64,000 nucleotides of DNA from Scalesia atractyloides (GCA_947069175.1 CAMTDV010000027.1:41305369-41369368); one strand, 5' to 3'; positions 11,345 to 23,865 are shown, counted from the stretch's first letter. Notes: generated from the letters alone by a model not told the origin. Program-made: numbers and translations.

Positions 11345-14300
11345 TCATTTGTTCTTGGGGTGGAGGGTGACAACCTCCTCACTCTTATCCACTGGACCAC
11401 CAACATACGACTTCAGCCTGTGCCCATTGACTTTGAGCAAACGGCCATCCTCATGGCCTATATCCATTGTTCCGTAGGGAACCGATCGCACCTTGTAAGG
11501 ACCTGACCAACGAGACTTAAGCTTGCAGGGAAACAACTTAAGACGCGAGTTGTATAACAATACCCGGTCACCCACCCGGAATTCCTTCTTGTCCTTCAGG
11601 CGGGAGTCATGGAGCGTCTTAGTACGTTCCTTATATAGCGTGGAGCTCTCATATGCATCATTTCGGAGCTCTTCGATCTCGTGGATCTGTACAAACCTGT
11701 TTTCCCTCGCAGCTGCCATGTCAAGGTTAACTGTTTTCAATGCCCAGTACGCCTTATGCTCGAGCTCAACAGGGAGATGACAAGACTTCCCATAGACCAA
11801 CTTAAATGGAGTAGTGCCTATAGGAGTCTTGTAGGCCGTTCGAAAGGCCCACAATGCATCACCCAGTCTTTCAGACCAGTCCTTACGGCTTGCACTCACC
11901 GTCTAATGTGCTTAATGCCCCGATTTGTGACCTCAACTTGTCCACTAGTCTGTGGGTGGTATGGTGTAGAAAATCCATGTTGCACACCATACCGGGTCAA
12001 TGCTTTCCTCCAATTGGGCATTACAAAAGTGTGTCCCCCTGTCACTGATTAACGTTTTAGGGGCAACAAAGCGCGCGAACAGTTTCTTCAGAAACTTAAC
12101 CACCAGCCTAGCGTCATTGGTGGGCAAAGCTTGCGCTTCCGCCCACTTTGAAACATAGTCGACCGCGACTAGGAAGTATCGGTTTCCGAAGGAAGTCGGA
12201 AAAGGGCCCATGAAGTCTAAGCCCCAAACATCAAAAACTTCGCAGACTTGAATGCCGTTTTGCGGCATCTCGTTGCGTGCAGAGATGTTGCTTACCCTTT
12301 GACAGGCGTCACATGATCTCACGAACTCATGTGCGTCTTTAAAGATGGAAGGCCAGAAGAATCCAGCATCAAACACCTTCTTGGCGGTATTGTTTGCCCC
12401 ATGGTGACCTCCCGTAGGTCCCTCGTGACAGTGGCGATGGATGTCCCTCGCCTCGTTGCCGTGCATGCAGCGCCGGATCATCTGATCCGCGCCCACCCTG
12501 AATAGATAAGGGCCATCCCACAGGTAGTATTTGACATCCGTAAAAAATTTTCTCTTCTGCTGAGAGGTCATCCCTATGATCAGAATGCTGCTAGCTAGGT
12601 AGTTTGCGATGTTAGCAAACCATGGGGAGTCTTCATTTGTCTCGATCCGCATAAGAAACTCGTGGGAAAAATTGTCATTGATGTTGGCCCCACGAACCTT
12701 TTTTCCCTCGTAATGCTCAAGACAGGACAAATGATCAGCTGCCAAATTTTCGGCCCCTTTCTTGTCACGGATTTCAATGTCAAACTCTTGCAGCAGAAGA
12801 ATCCATCATATCAATCTAGGTTTAGCATCTTGCTTGCCAAAGAGATACCGAAGTGCTGCATGATCCGTGTACACGATGGTCTTGGAGAGGATAAGATAAG
12901 ATCAAAACTTGTCGAAGGCAAAGACCACGGCTAGGAGCTCTTTTTCTGTCGTGGTATAATGCTCCCGAGCTTCGTTCAAGTTCTTACTCGCATAGTAAAT
13001 CGGGTGAAAATGCTTATCTCTCCTCTGACCCAAGACGGCCCCAACTGCGAAATCACTCGCATCGCACATCAACTCAAATGGTAATTCCCAGTCGGGAGCT
13101 ACCATGATTGGGGCATTCAATAACTTCTCCTTCAACAGCTCGAATGCTTTCAGGCATTCATCGGAGAAAACAAACTGGGCATCCTTCTCTAGAAGCTGGG
13201 TCATCGGACGGGCGATTTTGGAAAAATCCTTTATGAATCGCCGGTAAAAACCTGCATGACCAAGAAAGCTCCTAATAGATTTCACGGATGTAGGCGGCGG
13301 GAGCTTAGAAATAGTTTCAACTTTGGCCCGGTCAACCTCAAGCCCCGTCTGTGAAATATTGTGCCCAAGCACAATGCCCTCCTTCACCATGAAGTGGCAT
13401 TTTTCCCAGTTCAACAAAAGGTTGGCCTCCTCACATCGGGCTAACATCCTCTTCAGATTCCCGAGACAATGATCGTGGGAACTCCGGAAAACAAAAAAAT
13501 CATCCATGAAGACCTCCATGGAGTCCTCGATCATGTCATGAAAAATAGCCACCATGCATCTATGAAATGTGGCTGGGGCATTGCACAGTCCAAAGGGCAT
13601 TCGCCGGTAGGCAAATGTGCCATAGGGATATGTGAAAGTCGTCTTCTCCTGATCCTCAGGAGAGATGGGAATCTGAAAATAGCCAGAGAAACCGTCAAGG
13701 AAACAGTAGAACATCCTCCCTGACAGTCTTTCCAACATCTGATCAAGAAAGGAAGAGGAAAATGATCTTTCCTCGTGGCATCATTGAGTTTGTGATAGTC
13801 AATGCAAACTCTCCACCCGGTGATAGTACGAGTGGGAATCAACTCGTTTTTCTCATTGGTCACCACTGTCATCCCTCCTTTCTTCAGGACTAGCTGCACC
13901 GGACTAACCCAAGGCAAATCAGAGATCGGGTATATCAAACCTGCATCAAGTAATTTGATGACCTCTTTCTTCACAACATCCTGTATGTTCGGATTTAAAC
14001 ACCTCTGGTGCTGCACTACAGGTTTGAAGTCCCCCTCCATCAAGATCTTGTGGGTACAAAAAGATGGATTGATCCCTTTTATATCCATGATCTTCTAAGC
14101 GATCGCCTTTTTATGCTGCTTCAAAACTTCAAGCAGTCAACCCTTCTCTTCTTCCGACAACCCAGCAGAAATTATGACGGGCAAATGAGTCGCACCCTCC
14201 AAGAAAGCATACTCCAAGTGATCTGGAAGCTCCTTAAGCTCAATAGAGGGTGGATCCTCAACCGAAGGGCGTGCTTTAGGCTTAGCAACGCGATCCACAA

Positions 14301-14418
14301 CCTCAAAAACCTCAGTACGTGGGGGAGCCACATGACCTATCAGACAGGTCATCTCTTCGACTGACTGGACCATAGCAGGTGAACCAAAAGTCTCTCCTCC
14401 AATTAGCTGTGTGTCCAC
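11345..14418 (-). pseudogene. Athila pol: RT-RNase H-integrase, broken
   Basis: RT begins near 14088 (VVQHQRCLNPN, then YPISDLPWVSPVQLVLKKGG). The catalytic box is VFMDDF, near 13490. RNase H follows (MCDASDFAVGAVLGQ; HYTTTEKELLAVVFAFDKF) to 12902. Integrase has an HHCC region (CHEGPTGGHHG ... CDACQR), core motifs WGLDFMGPFP and LISDRGTHF, and a C-terminal part to 11345 containing KSRWSGPYKV with no chromodomain. RT is split by a frameshift near 13740, RNase H and integrase are split near 12900-12745, and integrase is broken near 11945-11899. The missing chromodomain separates B from chromoviruses A, C, D, E and I. Confidence 0.88.
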
Positions 14419-14556
14419 AACGTCCTCCTCAAACGTGCCATGAAATGATCACTCACGTATGTGTCAATAGTCTCGATAAAGTAGAGTGTATCATCATGAC
14501 TCTACGGATGCTGCATGGATTTCCCTATATCAAAGGTCACCTCTTCATCGTCTACC

Positions 14557-16563
14557 CTAAGAGTAAGTCTGTCGGTGCAGAGCAAGGAATGGCTGACCTA
14601 AGATGAGAGGAACAGTTTTGTCCTCATCCATGTCCAAGATCACAAAATAAACTGGAAAGACAAACTTGTCGATCTTCACTAGCATATTCTCAACTATACC
14701 ACGAGGGTACTTCACTGAACGATCGGCTAGCTGAATGCTCATACGAGTAGGTTTTGGCTCTCACAAGTCCAGCTTAGCAAAAACCACATAAGGCATGAGG
14801 TTTATATTGGCTCCAAGATCAGCTAGTGCATTGCTGACCAACAAACTACAAATCAAGCATGGGATAGTGAAACTCCCGGGATCACTCATTTTCTGTGGTA
14901 GTTTGTTCTGAAGAACTGCTGAACACTCCTCGTTCAAGGTCACATGCGAAAGCTCCTCAAGTTTCTTTTTGTTAGATAAAATATCTTTTAGAAACTTGGC
15001 ATACTTAGGCATTTGAGCAAGTGCCTCGACAAACGGTAGATTTATGTGAAGTTGCTTGAAAAGCTCAAGGAATTTACCGTAGTGTTCTTCCATCCTCTGC
15101 TTCTTCAACCCCCCGGATATGTAACGGGAGGGACATACTCTCTCACTGGCTCCTTGGGATGTGCTGTACTTGCTGTGTCTCACCTCAGTTGCACCTCTCT
15201 CGGAGACTCAGTCTCAATCTCCTCACAAATCTCGTCATCAACCGGCTTACTCGGAACAGCCGAAGTGACGGGCTCAGTGATCTTGCCGCTTCTCAGCGTG
15301 ATGGCCTTTGTAGTAGCTTTCGGATTTGGCTCTGTGTTACTTGGCAATCTGACCAACTTGGTTTTCAATGGTCTGCATGGAAGCCTTTTGGCTTCTTAAC
15401 TCACTCTGTTGCCTCGTGAAACGACCGTCATACTCCTTGAAGCACTTTTCATTTTCGACTCTTTGAGAATTTTGACCAGCTAAGAGTTGACTAAACATAT
15501 CCTGCACACTAGGTTCATTAGTGGAAGGCATCTGCTGAGGCCGAGGTGCACCGTATCCTCTAGGAGCTGTGGGACGTGGAGCAAATCCGGGTGGATGCTG
15601 ATTCAACGCTTCAGACTTCCAACTGAAATTTGGGTGATTCTTCCACCCCGGATTGTAAGTATTGCTGTAGGGATTATGCTGAGGTTGGTGTTGGTTTCCT
15701 ACCTCTCCTGTAGGAAAATCGCCTACATGATATGCTCCCCCACTCGAGGAACCACTCGAGTGGATCTCCATCACTCGATCAAACCTTGAAGATAAGGCAT
15801 CATTCGTGCTGTGATGGCGGTGAAATCGTTCACGTGATGAACTCCCTGTCTAGAACTCTTCCCTCTTGATGGCTGTTGTGTCCGATTCTTCAAGGCGCAT
15901 TTCTCTAAGATCTCAAATGCCTCGTTGGCATTTTTTGTGCCTATGTCTCCGCCTGAATATGTATCGACCATCATCTGCCCTTGACCATCCAAACCATGGT
16001 AGAAGATCTGACATTGTTACCACTTGGGCAACCCGTGGTGTGGGACCTTTCTCATGAGCTCTTTAAACCGCTCCCACGCCTCATAGAGGGGCTCATCATC
16101 GTCCTGACGGAAGTTAAGAATCTTGGTTCTTAACCGAATAGTTTTCTCTGGGGGAAAATATTTCAGAAGGAACTTCTCAGCTAATTGATTCCACGTAGTG
16201 ATAGATCCAGCTGGAAGTGAAAGAAGCCACTCTTTAGCTCCATCACGTAACAAGAACGGAAAGAGCCGAAGACGTATTGCATCCGATGATGCATCACGAA
16301 TGGTGAATGTGGCACAAACCTCCAGAAACCCCGCAATATGGGCCATAAAACTGAACCGCATTCTGCAGCATCAAAATGGTACCAGATTTGATCTCGAAAT
16401 CATTATTATTTATTGTTGGTGCATTGATGCTCGCAGGTAAGCCCTCAAGTGAAGGCTTTCCTATGTCGTTTAGAACCCTTGTTTCCTCGTCGTCTGCCAT
16501 TACTACGTGAACCTCATGGAATGTGTCCTCTCCCAATACGTCTACCTCGATTGTGGCGGCCAC
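14557..16563 (-). pseudogene. Athila gag and protease, broken
   Basis: Gag starts at 16563 (MAATIEVDVLGEDTFHEV). It shifts frame near 16340 and continues with the capsid-type core LRLFPFLLRDGAKEWLLSL and KFLLKYFPPEKT. A stop follows near 16016. Proline-, glutamine- and glycine-rich segments lie at 15774-15337. The protease region near 14800 reads ALADLGANINLMP, with DLG in the position of the usual active-site triad, as is common in Athila elements. ILGQPFLA (about 14580) marks the protease C-terminus. At least four frame breaks are visible. Confidence 0.85.
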
Positions 16564-16807
16564 CCTGCGGAACCGCTACCGTAGTCTTCGATAAAAATTG
16601 CGCTCCGGCTCCGATGAAGGCTCAACAACTTCGGCAACTGGGGTTGAGGACATGCACGACCTGTAAGGAAAAAGAAGAAACACAATGCACTATGTATACA
16701 CAAAGATAAAAAGGAATAATTAATTACTTAAAATATTTTCTTTTTCTTTTCTAATAATCATGTAAGACAAAAAAAAACAACTAGACAAAATTTTTGTACA
16801 CTCTGTG

Positions 16808-16859
16808 TGTGAAATAAACATGAAACAAATAAACATCATGAGTTTTGCATGTAACACAT
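16808..16859 (-). repeat. Misplaced 52-bp copy of element A leader on the inner side of the Athila 5' LTR
   Basis: This stretch, including CACAT at 16855-16859, matches 5277-5328, the outside flank of the left LTR, with two mismatches. Normal Athila structure would place the primer site and leader here. The join on the left (near 16804-16808) shares a few bases (TGTG.GTGAAAT) with both parents. It records a rearrangement after insertion. Confidence 0.85.
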
Positions 16860-18686
16860 TGATGTCCGTGAATTAAATATATTTTATTTCTATGATTTTC
16901 GTTCACACAAATTAGGTTTTAAAAATGATTTTTACTTAAAACCAACTACACACACAAAGGGGCAAGTGTACCCGTCAGGTGGTAGTACAGTTTGTCGGTA
17001 AGAACCGGATATCAATCCGTGGACTTAGTGTCTCAATACTAGATCTTTGTTACTTTTAAACCTGGTTCAATGGGTGACTGATTTCTTGACTTTTTAACTA
17101 TTATGAAAATGTAACAATTAACTATTTGAATTAATAAAGAACAATAATTAAGAAAGGTTGCTTAAATTAAGTATCCACTAATAAACATATGACAACATTT
17201 AAGGAAAACTAATGGTGATGCAAGTTCTAGATTCAACTAAGTTTCCATTCAAGGTCTCTTAGTTTTATAAATCTCGGAAAAATTTTAATGAAACAACATT
17301 TTAATCACCTAAAATTCATTCTTTAAAGTTCTCTTGCTAAGTTGATGTTAATCTTTAATAATGATGTATTGTTTGTCAAAACTCCTAACTCTACAAATTA
17401 AGGAAAACTAACATGAACAACACACTAATCACCCTAACTTTGTTTCAAGTAAATGACATCTTCAACAAGTTATTGACATGAATCACAAGCATGGTCATGC
17501 TAGATAACAACCTTGGCCTAAATCATCAATCTAAACATGAACACAAACTATAGAATCTATATAAACATTCATATGATCTTTCCAAATTCAAATGCAAGAA
17601 CTCATACTCATATTCAGATCATCATTCTAATCATGTTATCAATTACCATTCCTAGTTTCATACTATGAATCAAATCAACAAACTAACAAGATTCAACAAT
17701 CATAATCTCTACATGGGCTTTCCAACACTACATGTAAATCTTATGACCAAACTTTCAAGAATAATGACTTTTAACATGAACATGCATTCAAAGAACAAGA
17801 TCAAATATCATCATGAAGATTAACATACAACAATCACCACATTTATTTCCATGTTGTCAAGTGTTTATTAGATTCAACAAAACTCAAGCAACTAGCCTAG
17901 AAGGCTCATAATAACTAAGACAAATGTAAAGTAATATAGATTGTGCATGAATAACAAGTGGAATACTACAGTTTAAGACAAGATAATTAGCAAAATGAGT
18001 TGAATATCAAGTGATACAACCTCCTAAAGGCTCCTTCTTCAATCTCCAAGCTTCCAAGATCAGCTTCTTGAGAGTGAAATTCACCCAAATGCTCCAACTC
18101 TCCTTCAAATGAGCTGAATTCACGTATTTAAGCTACTGAGCATTTGGCACGACCGTGCCACCTTTTGGCACGGTCATGCTTGGTAAGTGGCAAGTGCCTT
18201 TCTGAGTTGTTGACCAAGTTTGATGCCAAATCCGGAAAGATCCCGCTTAAATTTCCCTGAGGTGGCACGACCATGCCAACGTGCGGCACGGTCATGCTTA
18301 TCGATATCGTACTCGAAAATGACTACGTTGATCTCGGAAACTAGCTGATCAGGACTTGTGATTGCACGTGCACGGTCGTGCTTGGGGTTGACATGATCGT
18401 GCCAAGTGTTGGTCTGGCTTGGTTTGTGCAAACTGATGATAGTGCTGGTGATAGTGCCGGCTTCTGAATGCTTGGCACGGTCGTGCCATATCTGCCAGTT
18501 TGGCTGAAATGTTCCTTTTTTGTTCCAATTCGCTCCAAAAGCCTTTGTTTCTTCACCAGGCCGAAGCCCGGACCTGTATTTTCACAAACAACTCAAATGA
18601 GTATCATGATCAATGAAAACACAACGAATTTCCGCATTAATGGGGAATATTTGACGTTTAAAAGATGTATAAGTTCTTATACATCA
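16860..18686 (-). repeat. 5' LTR of Athila B
   Basis: An LTR of about 1.8 kb, bounded TG...CA, flanked on both sides by CACAT (16855-16859 and 18687-18691). That arrangement is normally seen for a solo LTR, yet internal Athila DNA lies beyond the inner CACAT. Seven copies of the GC-rich inverted-repeat motif lie at 18146-18487. Confidence 0.9.
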
Positions 18687-18767
18687 CACATAAACAATTA
18701 AAATCTAAACAACTATAGTATAAGCTCTAAGGGAAAAATAACCTATCCTATATCCCTATACTCAAAA

Positions 18768-18779
18768 GCTCTGATACCA
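18768..18779 (-). promoter_or_regulatory. Primer-binding site of chromovirus A (initiator tRNA-Met)
   Basis: Read on the minus strand, TGGTATCAGAGC lies three bases from the LTR end TGTGACA. This is the standard plant initiator tRNA-Met primer site and fixes the orientation of A. Confidence 0.9.
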
Positions 18780-19783
18780 ATATGTCACACCCTGACCCGC
18801 AACGGAAATAGAAGTCGGGGCATAATTGGGTTATCATCAAAGCTCATGACATTTACTAAAATTAAGTTTCACATTTATTAATTTGAAATTTAAGATCAAA
18901 TATCCAAACACAAAGAAACATACAAGAACAAGAAAACATTTTTATTCATCTTCTAAGGCTAATCCTATGTGTTCCTCTCCTCAGCCTGTCCACCTGTATC
19001 ATATGTAAAACAAAAGTTTGGGTCAACAAAAGTTGGCGAGTAAATCTAAATTTAACAATTAAACAGTTTATTATATTTGGTTGTTTCAATAAAAATGTGC
19101 ATGAACCATATATGGACTTATGTATATGTAATTAAATCACAAACCACATAATATCAACAATGAACATATGAACATGATGCATGATGTACTTGAGATCAAG
19201 GCTCAATCAAACGGAGCCGATCTAATGAGGCACTTGATGCTCAACTCGTATCCCACCGAGGAACTGATGGTCCTTTAATGAATGATTGCACTGTAATGAT
19301 AAAAAGAAATGTAATCACCCGTAACCACACACAATTAAACATGCACATTAAATCACATAATGGTAGTAGCACACGTATTTGTATAAATAAAATAAATAAC
19401 GACACATGATACACCCAAAAACGTGAATAAAAAGGGGATTTTGTAAGGATTCACTCACAGTGGGTGCGTTTGGGTGCGTTTCCTTGTTTGATGATGGATA
19501 CGCACGAATTGAGGATTTAACCGACGAAGGAAAACTAACCTAAAATAATAACACAATAAATTGATGAATAAATAAAGTTAATATTTTGATTTAATACTTT
19601 TTATTAGATTTTTAGGTTATTTTTGTGGTATTTATTTGAGTTTTTAAACCTAACAAATCATGTTTTAAGTGTTTTTAATTGACTTTTAATTGATTTTTAA
19701 TTAAAATAATATAAAATAAAATAAAATAAAAACCTTGTTAGACCTTATAGTTAGTCTGACCGGTTCGATGGGCGTGTTTGGTA

Positions 19784-20203
19784 GCGTGTTGTGAGGTTCG
19801 AACTCGTGACCTCCCGTTTACGTGCACGCAGCTCTACCAACTGAGCTACGTGTCTAACCCGAAAGATATCCAATTTTAATTATTCTTATATACTAACTAC
19901 AATATTTCAGAATTTATTTATATTAAAAAGGATATAAAATCCTTTGAACCGACGTGTATACCCGCCTCGAACCCGCAACCTCGGCGTTGTTTTGCACCCA
20001 GCCCAACCAACTGGGCTGGGTGTCTAACCTGTTTAATCTAGAAATTTTAATATACTTGACAACTTACTGAGAGTTAGTGTATTTGTTTGAAAAGAAAATC
20101 GGTTTTTATTTCAACAACACTGATATGATCAAGATTCGAACTCGGAACGTATTCATAATATTTGCACACAATCCACTGCTGGACTGTGTGTCTAACCCGG
20201 TTA
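19784..20203 (-). other. Three sense tRNA-like modules in LTR A
   Basis: In the element's orientation, modules begin (GGTTAGACAC) near 20198, 20030 and 19860, spaced 168 and 170 bp. The module at 19860 has a perfect A-box (TAGCTCAGTTGG) with D-arm complement GAGC and a GTTCGAA B-box about 45 nt later. The others have CCAGCCCAGTTGG...GGGTTCGAG and CAGTCCAGCAGTGG...GAGTTCGAATC. D-arm and T-arm likeness is clear. A proper anticodon stem is not, so these are tRNA-like promoter modules or fossils rather than tRNA genes. Confidence 0.7.
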
Positions 20204-20790
20204 TAAACCCGATTTTTATTTTTACACACTTCTTGTAATTCATCTTCTACATTTTAGTTAAACCCGGAACTGATCTTCGATCGAGTCAAGATAAAATCAA
20301 TGTTCGTTGTTACTTGATTAACGATTTACACATAGTAATACGAATTACAGAAAATGAACAATGAATTTTACCGACAAAACGTTGCTCCCGGTTTTTCGGC
20401 GAACCTTTTTCCGGCGAGTTGCAATTGTTTCCGGCAACAGAAGGTTTGATCAGAGGATTTATAGTAGAACTTTGGAAGAAAATGAGCGAGGTAATGAGGT
20501 GTGAAGCACTGATATTTCTAGTGGATGATCAAATCATAGATTTTTTCGGTTTCAAAACCCAAATTATGGGTTTTAAATTCTCGAATGATTCCTGTCCGTT
20601 TTCTTGATGATTGAAACGGATTTATGTTATGATCCGCATCTCCAACATCAGTTACAACCGATCAAACTCAATTCAAAACGTAAGTTTAAAACCCCTTAAA
20701 TAGATTTATGGCAGTTTCGGTATTTGATTTGCAGGTTAATAGTTTGTTTGAGTATAAGGTTTATTTGTTTTGAGTTTTAAAACATATAGT

Positions 20791-20875
20791 GTGTGTAGTG
20801 CAGTGGTATTTTGTGTGTGTGCTCATGTGGGAGACCCAGGTTCGAGACCCGGCTACTCCTATTGATTTTTTTGTT
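20791..20875 (+). other. tRNA-like module antisense to LTR A
   Basis: The plus strand reads TAGTGCAGTGGTATT (A-box-like), then CAGGTTCGAGACC (B-box-like), then a run of seven T within 15 nt, resembling a Pol III transcription unit. It is opposite to element A and about 225 bp from the LTR 5' terminus. The equivalents in C, D and H are similarly placed. Confidence 0.6.
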
Positions 20876-20907
20876 TTATTTTATTATTAAGGTTTATATT
20901 AAATTAC

Positions 20908-20942
<35 letters not shown>
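20908..20942. repeat. (ATT)n microsatellite
   Basis: A run of about eleven ATT units in LTR A, next to the antisense tRNA-like module. Confidence 0.9.
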
Positions 20943-20945
<3 letters not shown>

Positions 20946-21087
20946 TGGTTTTAATTATGTGTCATTTATTAATTATGAATGTTAATATAAAATAACTAAC
21001 ACTAAAAAAATACGCAACGATCATTTAAATGAATACTTGATTATTAAATGAATCAGGTTTTGAAACCCGTTTTACATGAATGTTACA

Positions 21088-21750
21088 CCTTAAATAGGGT
21101 GATATTCCTAGTTGGTTTTCCATGGAAAACCTATGGAAGTATTCCCAAAAGTGTTTCAAGTGTGAAGAAGAAAAGATCAAAGGAGAGAGATAAGGGTGAG
21201 TTAGAACTCACTTTTGAAAACCTTAAATCTTTAGAAGGAGAGAGAGAGCTCTTAGAGCTTTAGAGCGAAGAGAAGAAGAATGTTTGAGGTGTGAAATGAG
21301 ATTGGAAGGAGGTGTGTATTTATAGTTGAGGTTAGGGGATTGTTGGTTGAGTGCATTTAATGCAGAAAAACAAATTGGACCAATCAATGGGCTAGAAACC
21401 ACTTTCTCCGGATTATGCCATTTTTAGTCCTTGAACTTAGTTTATCTTTCATTTCAGGCTATAACTTGATATTTTTGCATGTTTTTAAGTGTGTAATGCA
21501 TATGTAAGTACATTTTAGGTATCAAGTATGAATGTATGAGTATTTGCACATATAATAAGTACCGGTTTGTATGTAAACACATATTTAACAATTGAATGCA
21601 TTTAAGACAAGTATGTGTCAATTATGAATTTTATTACAATCAAAGTCTCGGAATACAAGATTGGAAAAGAATATGAATACAAGTTTCCATAAATAAAAAA
21701 TACGATTATACTTTCTAATTAAGGAAAGTACGAAAAAGCAAGGTGTTACA
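21088..21750 (-). mobile_element. Truncated LTR (copy F) inserted in the 5' LTR of D
   Basis: The segment ends in TGTTACA at 21750, directly abutting LTR D sequence. On its own strand it starts TGTAACACC. Layout (a TTTTCCATGGAAAACC-like block, a purine-rich tract, a stretch resembling promoter DNA with TATTTATAG) resembles solo LTR H, but it is not close in sequence. It is cut at 21087 by element A, so its other part should lie left of the window. GCTCG (21751-21755) is the expected right target duplication. No coding region is present. Confidence 0.65.
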
Positions 21751-22232
21751 GCTCGGTTCGACCCGCTAAGTAGTATATTTTTTTTAGTTAAACTTTTGTT
21801 TATTTTTTCTCCAAAAACTATAAAATTATATAATTAAATAATTTCTTTTTAAACATAAAAATTAGTAACAAATACAATAAAATTATCTAAAAAGCCTAAT
21901 AAAATTCATTACATAAAAATACTAATTTTAAGTAAAAGAAATATGTTTACCGAATTATTACGTGAATATTAGGTTAGTCTTACTCGTCGGTTGGTATCTC
22001 TAACGCTAAATCGTGCACACTTCTCATCAAATCAAAACGCACCCACTGTGAGTGAATTCCTACAAACTTCCCTTTTTTATTCATGTTTTGGGGTGTATCA
22101 TTTGTCGTTTCATTCATATTATTTATTCAACACTCATGCTATTACTTTACACGTTATATGAACTTTAGTTGTGTTATACTTTTTCATTTCAGGGTTTATA
22201 CTTTTTCATCTAACCATCAATTAGGCCCATTT
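21751..22232 (+). repeat. 5' LTR of D, first surviving part
   Basis: It matches 37680 to about 38135 of the 3' LTR with few differences. It starts immediately after the position of the third tRNA-like module of the LTR, where F is inserted, and ends at CATTT, where E is inserted. Confidence 0.88.
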
Positions 22233-23865
22233 TGAAATGCCCAAAATCCATAAAAGCCACAATGCCAAAATTTCTCTGAAAAGGTTATCTCCGTAACATA
22301 ATTTTTTTACCAAAATACCCTTTTGTCTAGTTTCGTTTTCATTATCATCAAGACCTTCTTAATAACGTTAAAAAAGTACTTACCAAACTACAATATCAAT
22401 TCATAATACTTACAAAAGACCCAAATACCATATTTTACATTTTTAAGTCTAAAAGAGTTTTGACCCGGTTGATGTTCAAACATAATCGGAAGCGCATTAA
22501 GGGCATTAAGATGTGTTTGCTCCAAGCTTGTCAATTTAAACATTCGATTTACCTATCATTCACATTATGAAAAAACATAATTACTAAGTATAAATCAACA
22601 ATCACTTAAATTATGTTCATTAGTATTATGGATTGTTGACCCATTTGTTAAACTCAACAAAATGACTTTCATTCTAATGGTAATTATTTCGCCTTAGCTC
22701 AAATGACGAAGAATCATATCATTTCCAAGAATGACGTTCAATTATCATTTCCATTCTCATCTATCAATAATGGATGTAAACATGTCTCTTACTTTCTCAT
22801 TTCATTGATTACTTCAAATCCACTTCAACAATTCGCTACATCTATTCAACCACTTTACTTTGAAATCAACACAATAGAATTATTATCTTACTCATTTTAA
22901 AAGTAGACGAAGTTCATAAGAACTTACTGTGATCTTGCATCTCGAGTGTCTTTGTTTGACTTGTATCTCCTTCTTTCTTCACTCCTATAAGATGCATCAT
23001 TACATATTTAGCTTTCTTATTATCCATTACATACACACACTTTGACTTTCAATCATGGTGTTAATTAACGGCATATAATTCCATTTTCATACTAATTCAT
23101 CAATCTAACAAATTTTGGTGTCAAAACCCAACTAATTCAATTTAAGCATTTCATCGAATATGTGTTGTGCATATCATCAGCAAAGCATGATGTACAAGTA
23201 GTTAAAGCATATTCTTCCTAGTTCATCTATGGTTTAACATAATCATTGAATTCTCACAATTCTTCATCATAATCATGCACCTCATATTTTATATCAAATC
23301 ATCTACCAACATATCTTCCTCAACACTATGTTAACAATCGACATCATACTAATTCAAACATAAGTTTCTTTAACCTTTATCATTCTACAAACACAAATGG
23401 GTTTTAGCCCAAATCATCAATATTATCAAAATTAAGCACACTATAACTCCTACACATTGATAATAACTAATATTCATGTTCAATTTCATATTTCATTCAC
23501 ATATTACACATAACCCATTTCATCATTCATCACTAAAACTAAAAATTTAACTTACTTAACGTTAAGAACACTTAAATGATTATGAATCTTAGTTCATGCA
23601 TAGACTTTAACTTCAATCTTCCTTTCAATTTTGTATATTTGTAGTGTTTAGGGTTCTTCTTCTACTACTCCTGCTTGTATTCGACACACACATCTCTGAT
23701 GATGTGTGTGTATTTTTATTTAACTTAATATAATTTCAACTTTCATTCTATTCACTTTCAGCCCCTCAAGTTTGGTGTTTATTTTAATAGTGGCTAAGAT
23801 TTTATTTTCATACTTATTTATCTCTCAATGTTTATTGATTAGTGTATGGAATTTGGGGTGTTACA
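22233..23865 (-). repeat. 3' LTR of E
   Basis: 1633 bp, TGAAATGCCC...GTGTTACA on the plus strand. It is closely similar to 29125-30750, with scattered substitutions and small indels. It contains (CA)/(TG)-rich patches near 23685-23710 and no coding capacity. Confidence 0.93.

Larger units (their letters stand above)
5329..18686 (-). mobile_element. Athila-lineage LTR retrotransposon B inside element A
   Basis: A minus-strand Ty3/gypsy element, with LTRs at 5329-7143 (3' LTR) and 16860-18686 (5' LTR). On the minus strand the internal order is gag (from 16563), protease, RT-RNase H, integrase without chromodomain, a non-coding block, an accessory ORF (10220-8791) and a polypurine tract next to the left LTR. 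The RT/RNase H wording, the DLGANINLMP-type protease and the post-pol ORF fit the Athila/Tat group. Coding regions carry many frameshifts. The expected primer site beside the 5' LTR is missing: 52 bp of element A leader sits there instead (16808-16859). Confidence 0.9.
1..21087 (-). mobile_element. Ty3/gypsy chromovirus copy A (Tekay/Del-like), split by nested Athila B
   Basis: This is a minus-strand LTR retrotransposon whose 3' end lies left of the window. Its internal part occupies 1-5328 and resumes at 18692, followed by a primer site and the 5' LTR at 18783-21087. Order on the minus strand is LTR, PBS, leader, gag, protease, RT, RNase H, integrase, chromodomain. The two leader halves join cleanly when the Athila insertion and one copy of its CACAT target duplication are ignored, and the joined leader matches copy C at 56750-57560. 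Coding regions carry many frameshifts and stops, so the copy is dead. The lineage call rests on the C-terminal chromodomain, the long LTR and the initiator tRNA-Met primer site. Confidence 0.92.
18783..21087 (-). repeat. 5' LTR of chromovirus A
   Basis: This 2.3-kb LTR is bounded TGTCACACC...TGTTACA on the plus strand, that is TGTAAC...TGTGACA on its own strand. It shares ordered landmarks with the LTRs of C and D: an antisense tRNA-like module, three sense tRNA-like modules, the AACGCACCCACTGTGAGTGA block, a GGCTC/GAGCC hairpin and a CAAC/GTTG hairpin near the 3' end. An (ATT)n microsatellite lies at 20908-20942. Confidence 0.88.

Noticed and set aside
11198..11506. Plus-strand ORFs opposite the Athila integrase
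   Set aside because: They are antisense shadows of the minus-strand integrase and show no features of their own.
19441..19470. Shared block with CGCACCCACTGTGAGTGA as a host promoter element
   Set aside because: It occurs at the same place in LTRs A, C and D and is better explained as conserved LTR sequence. No host gene is near.
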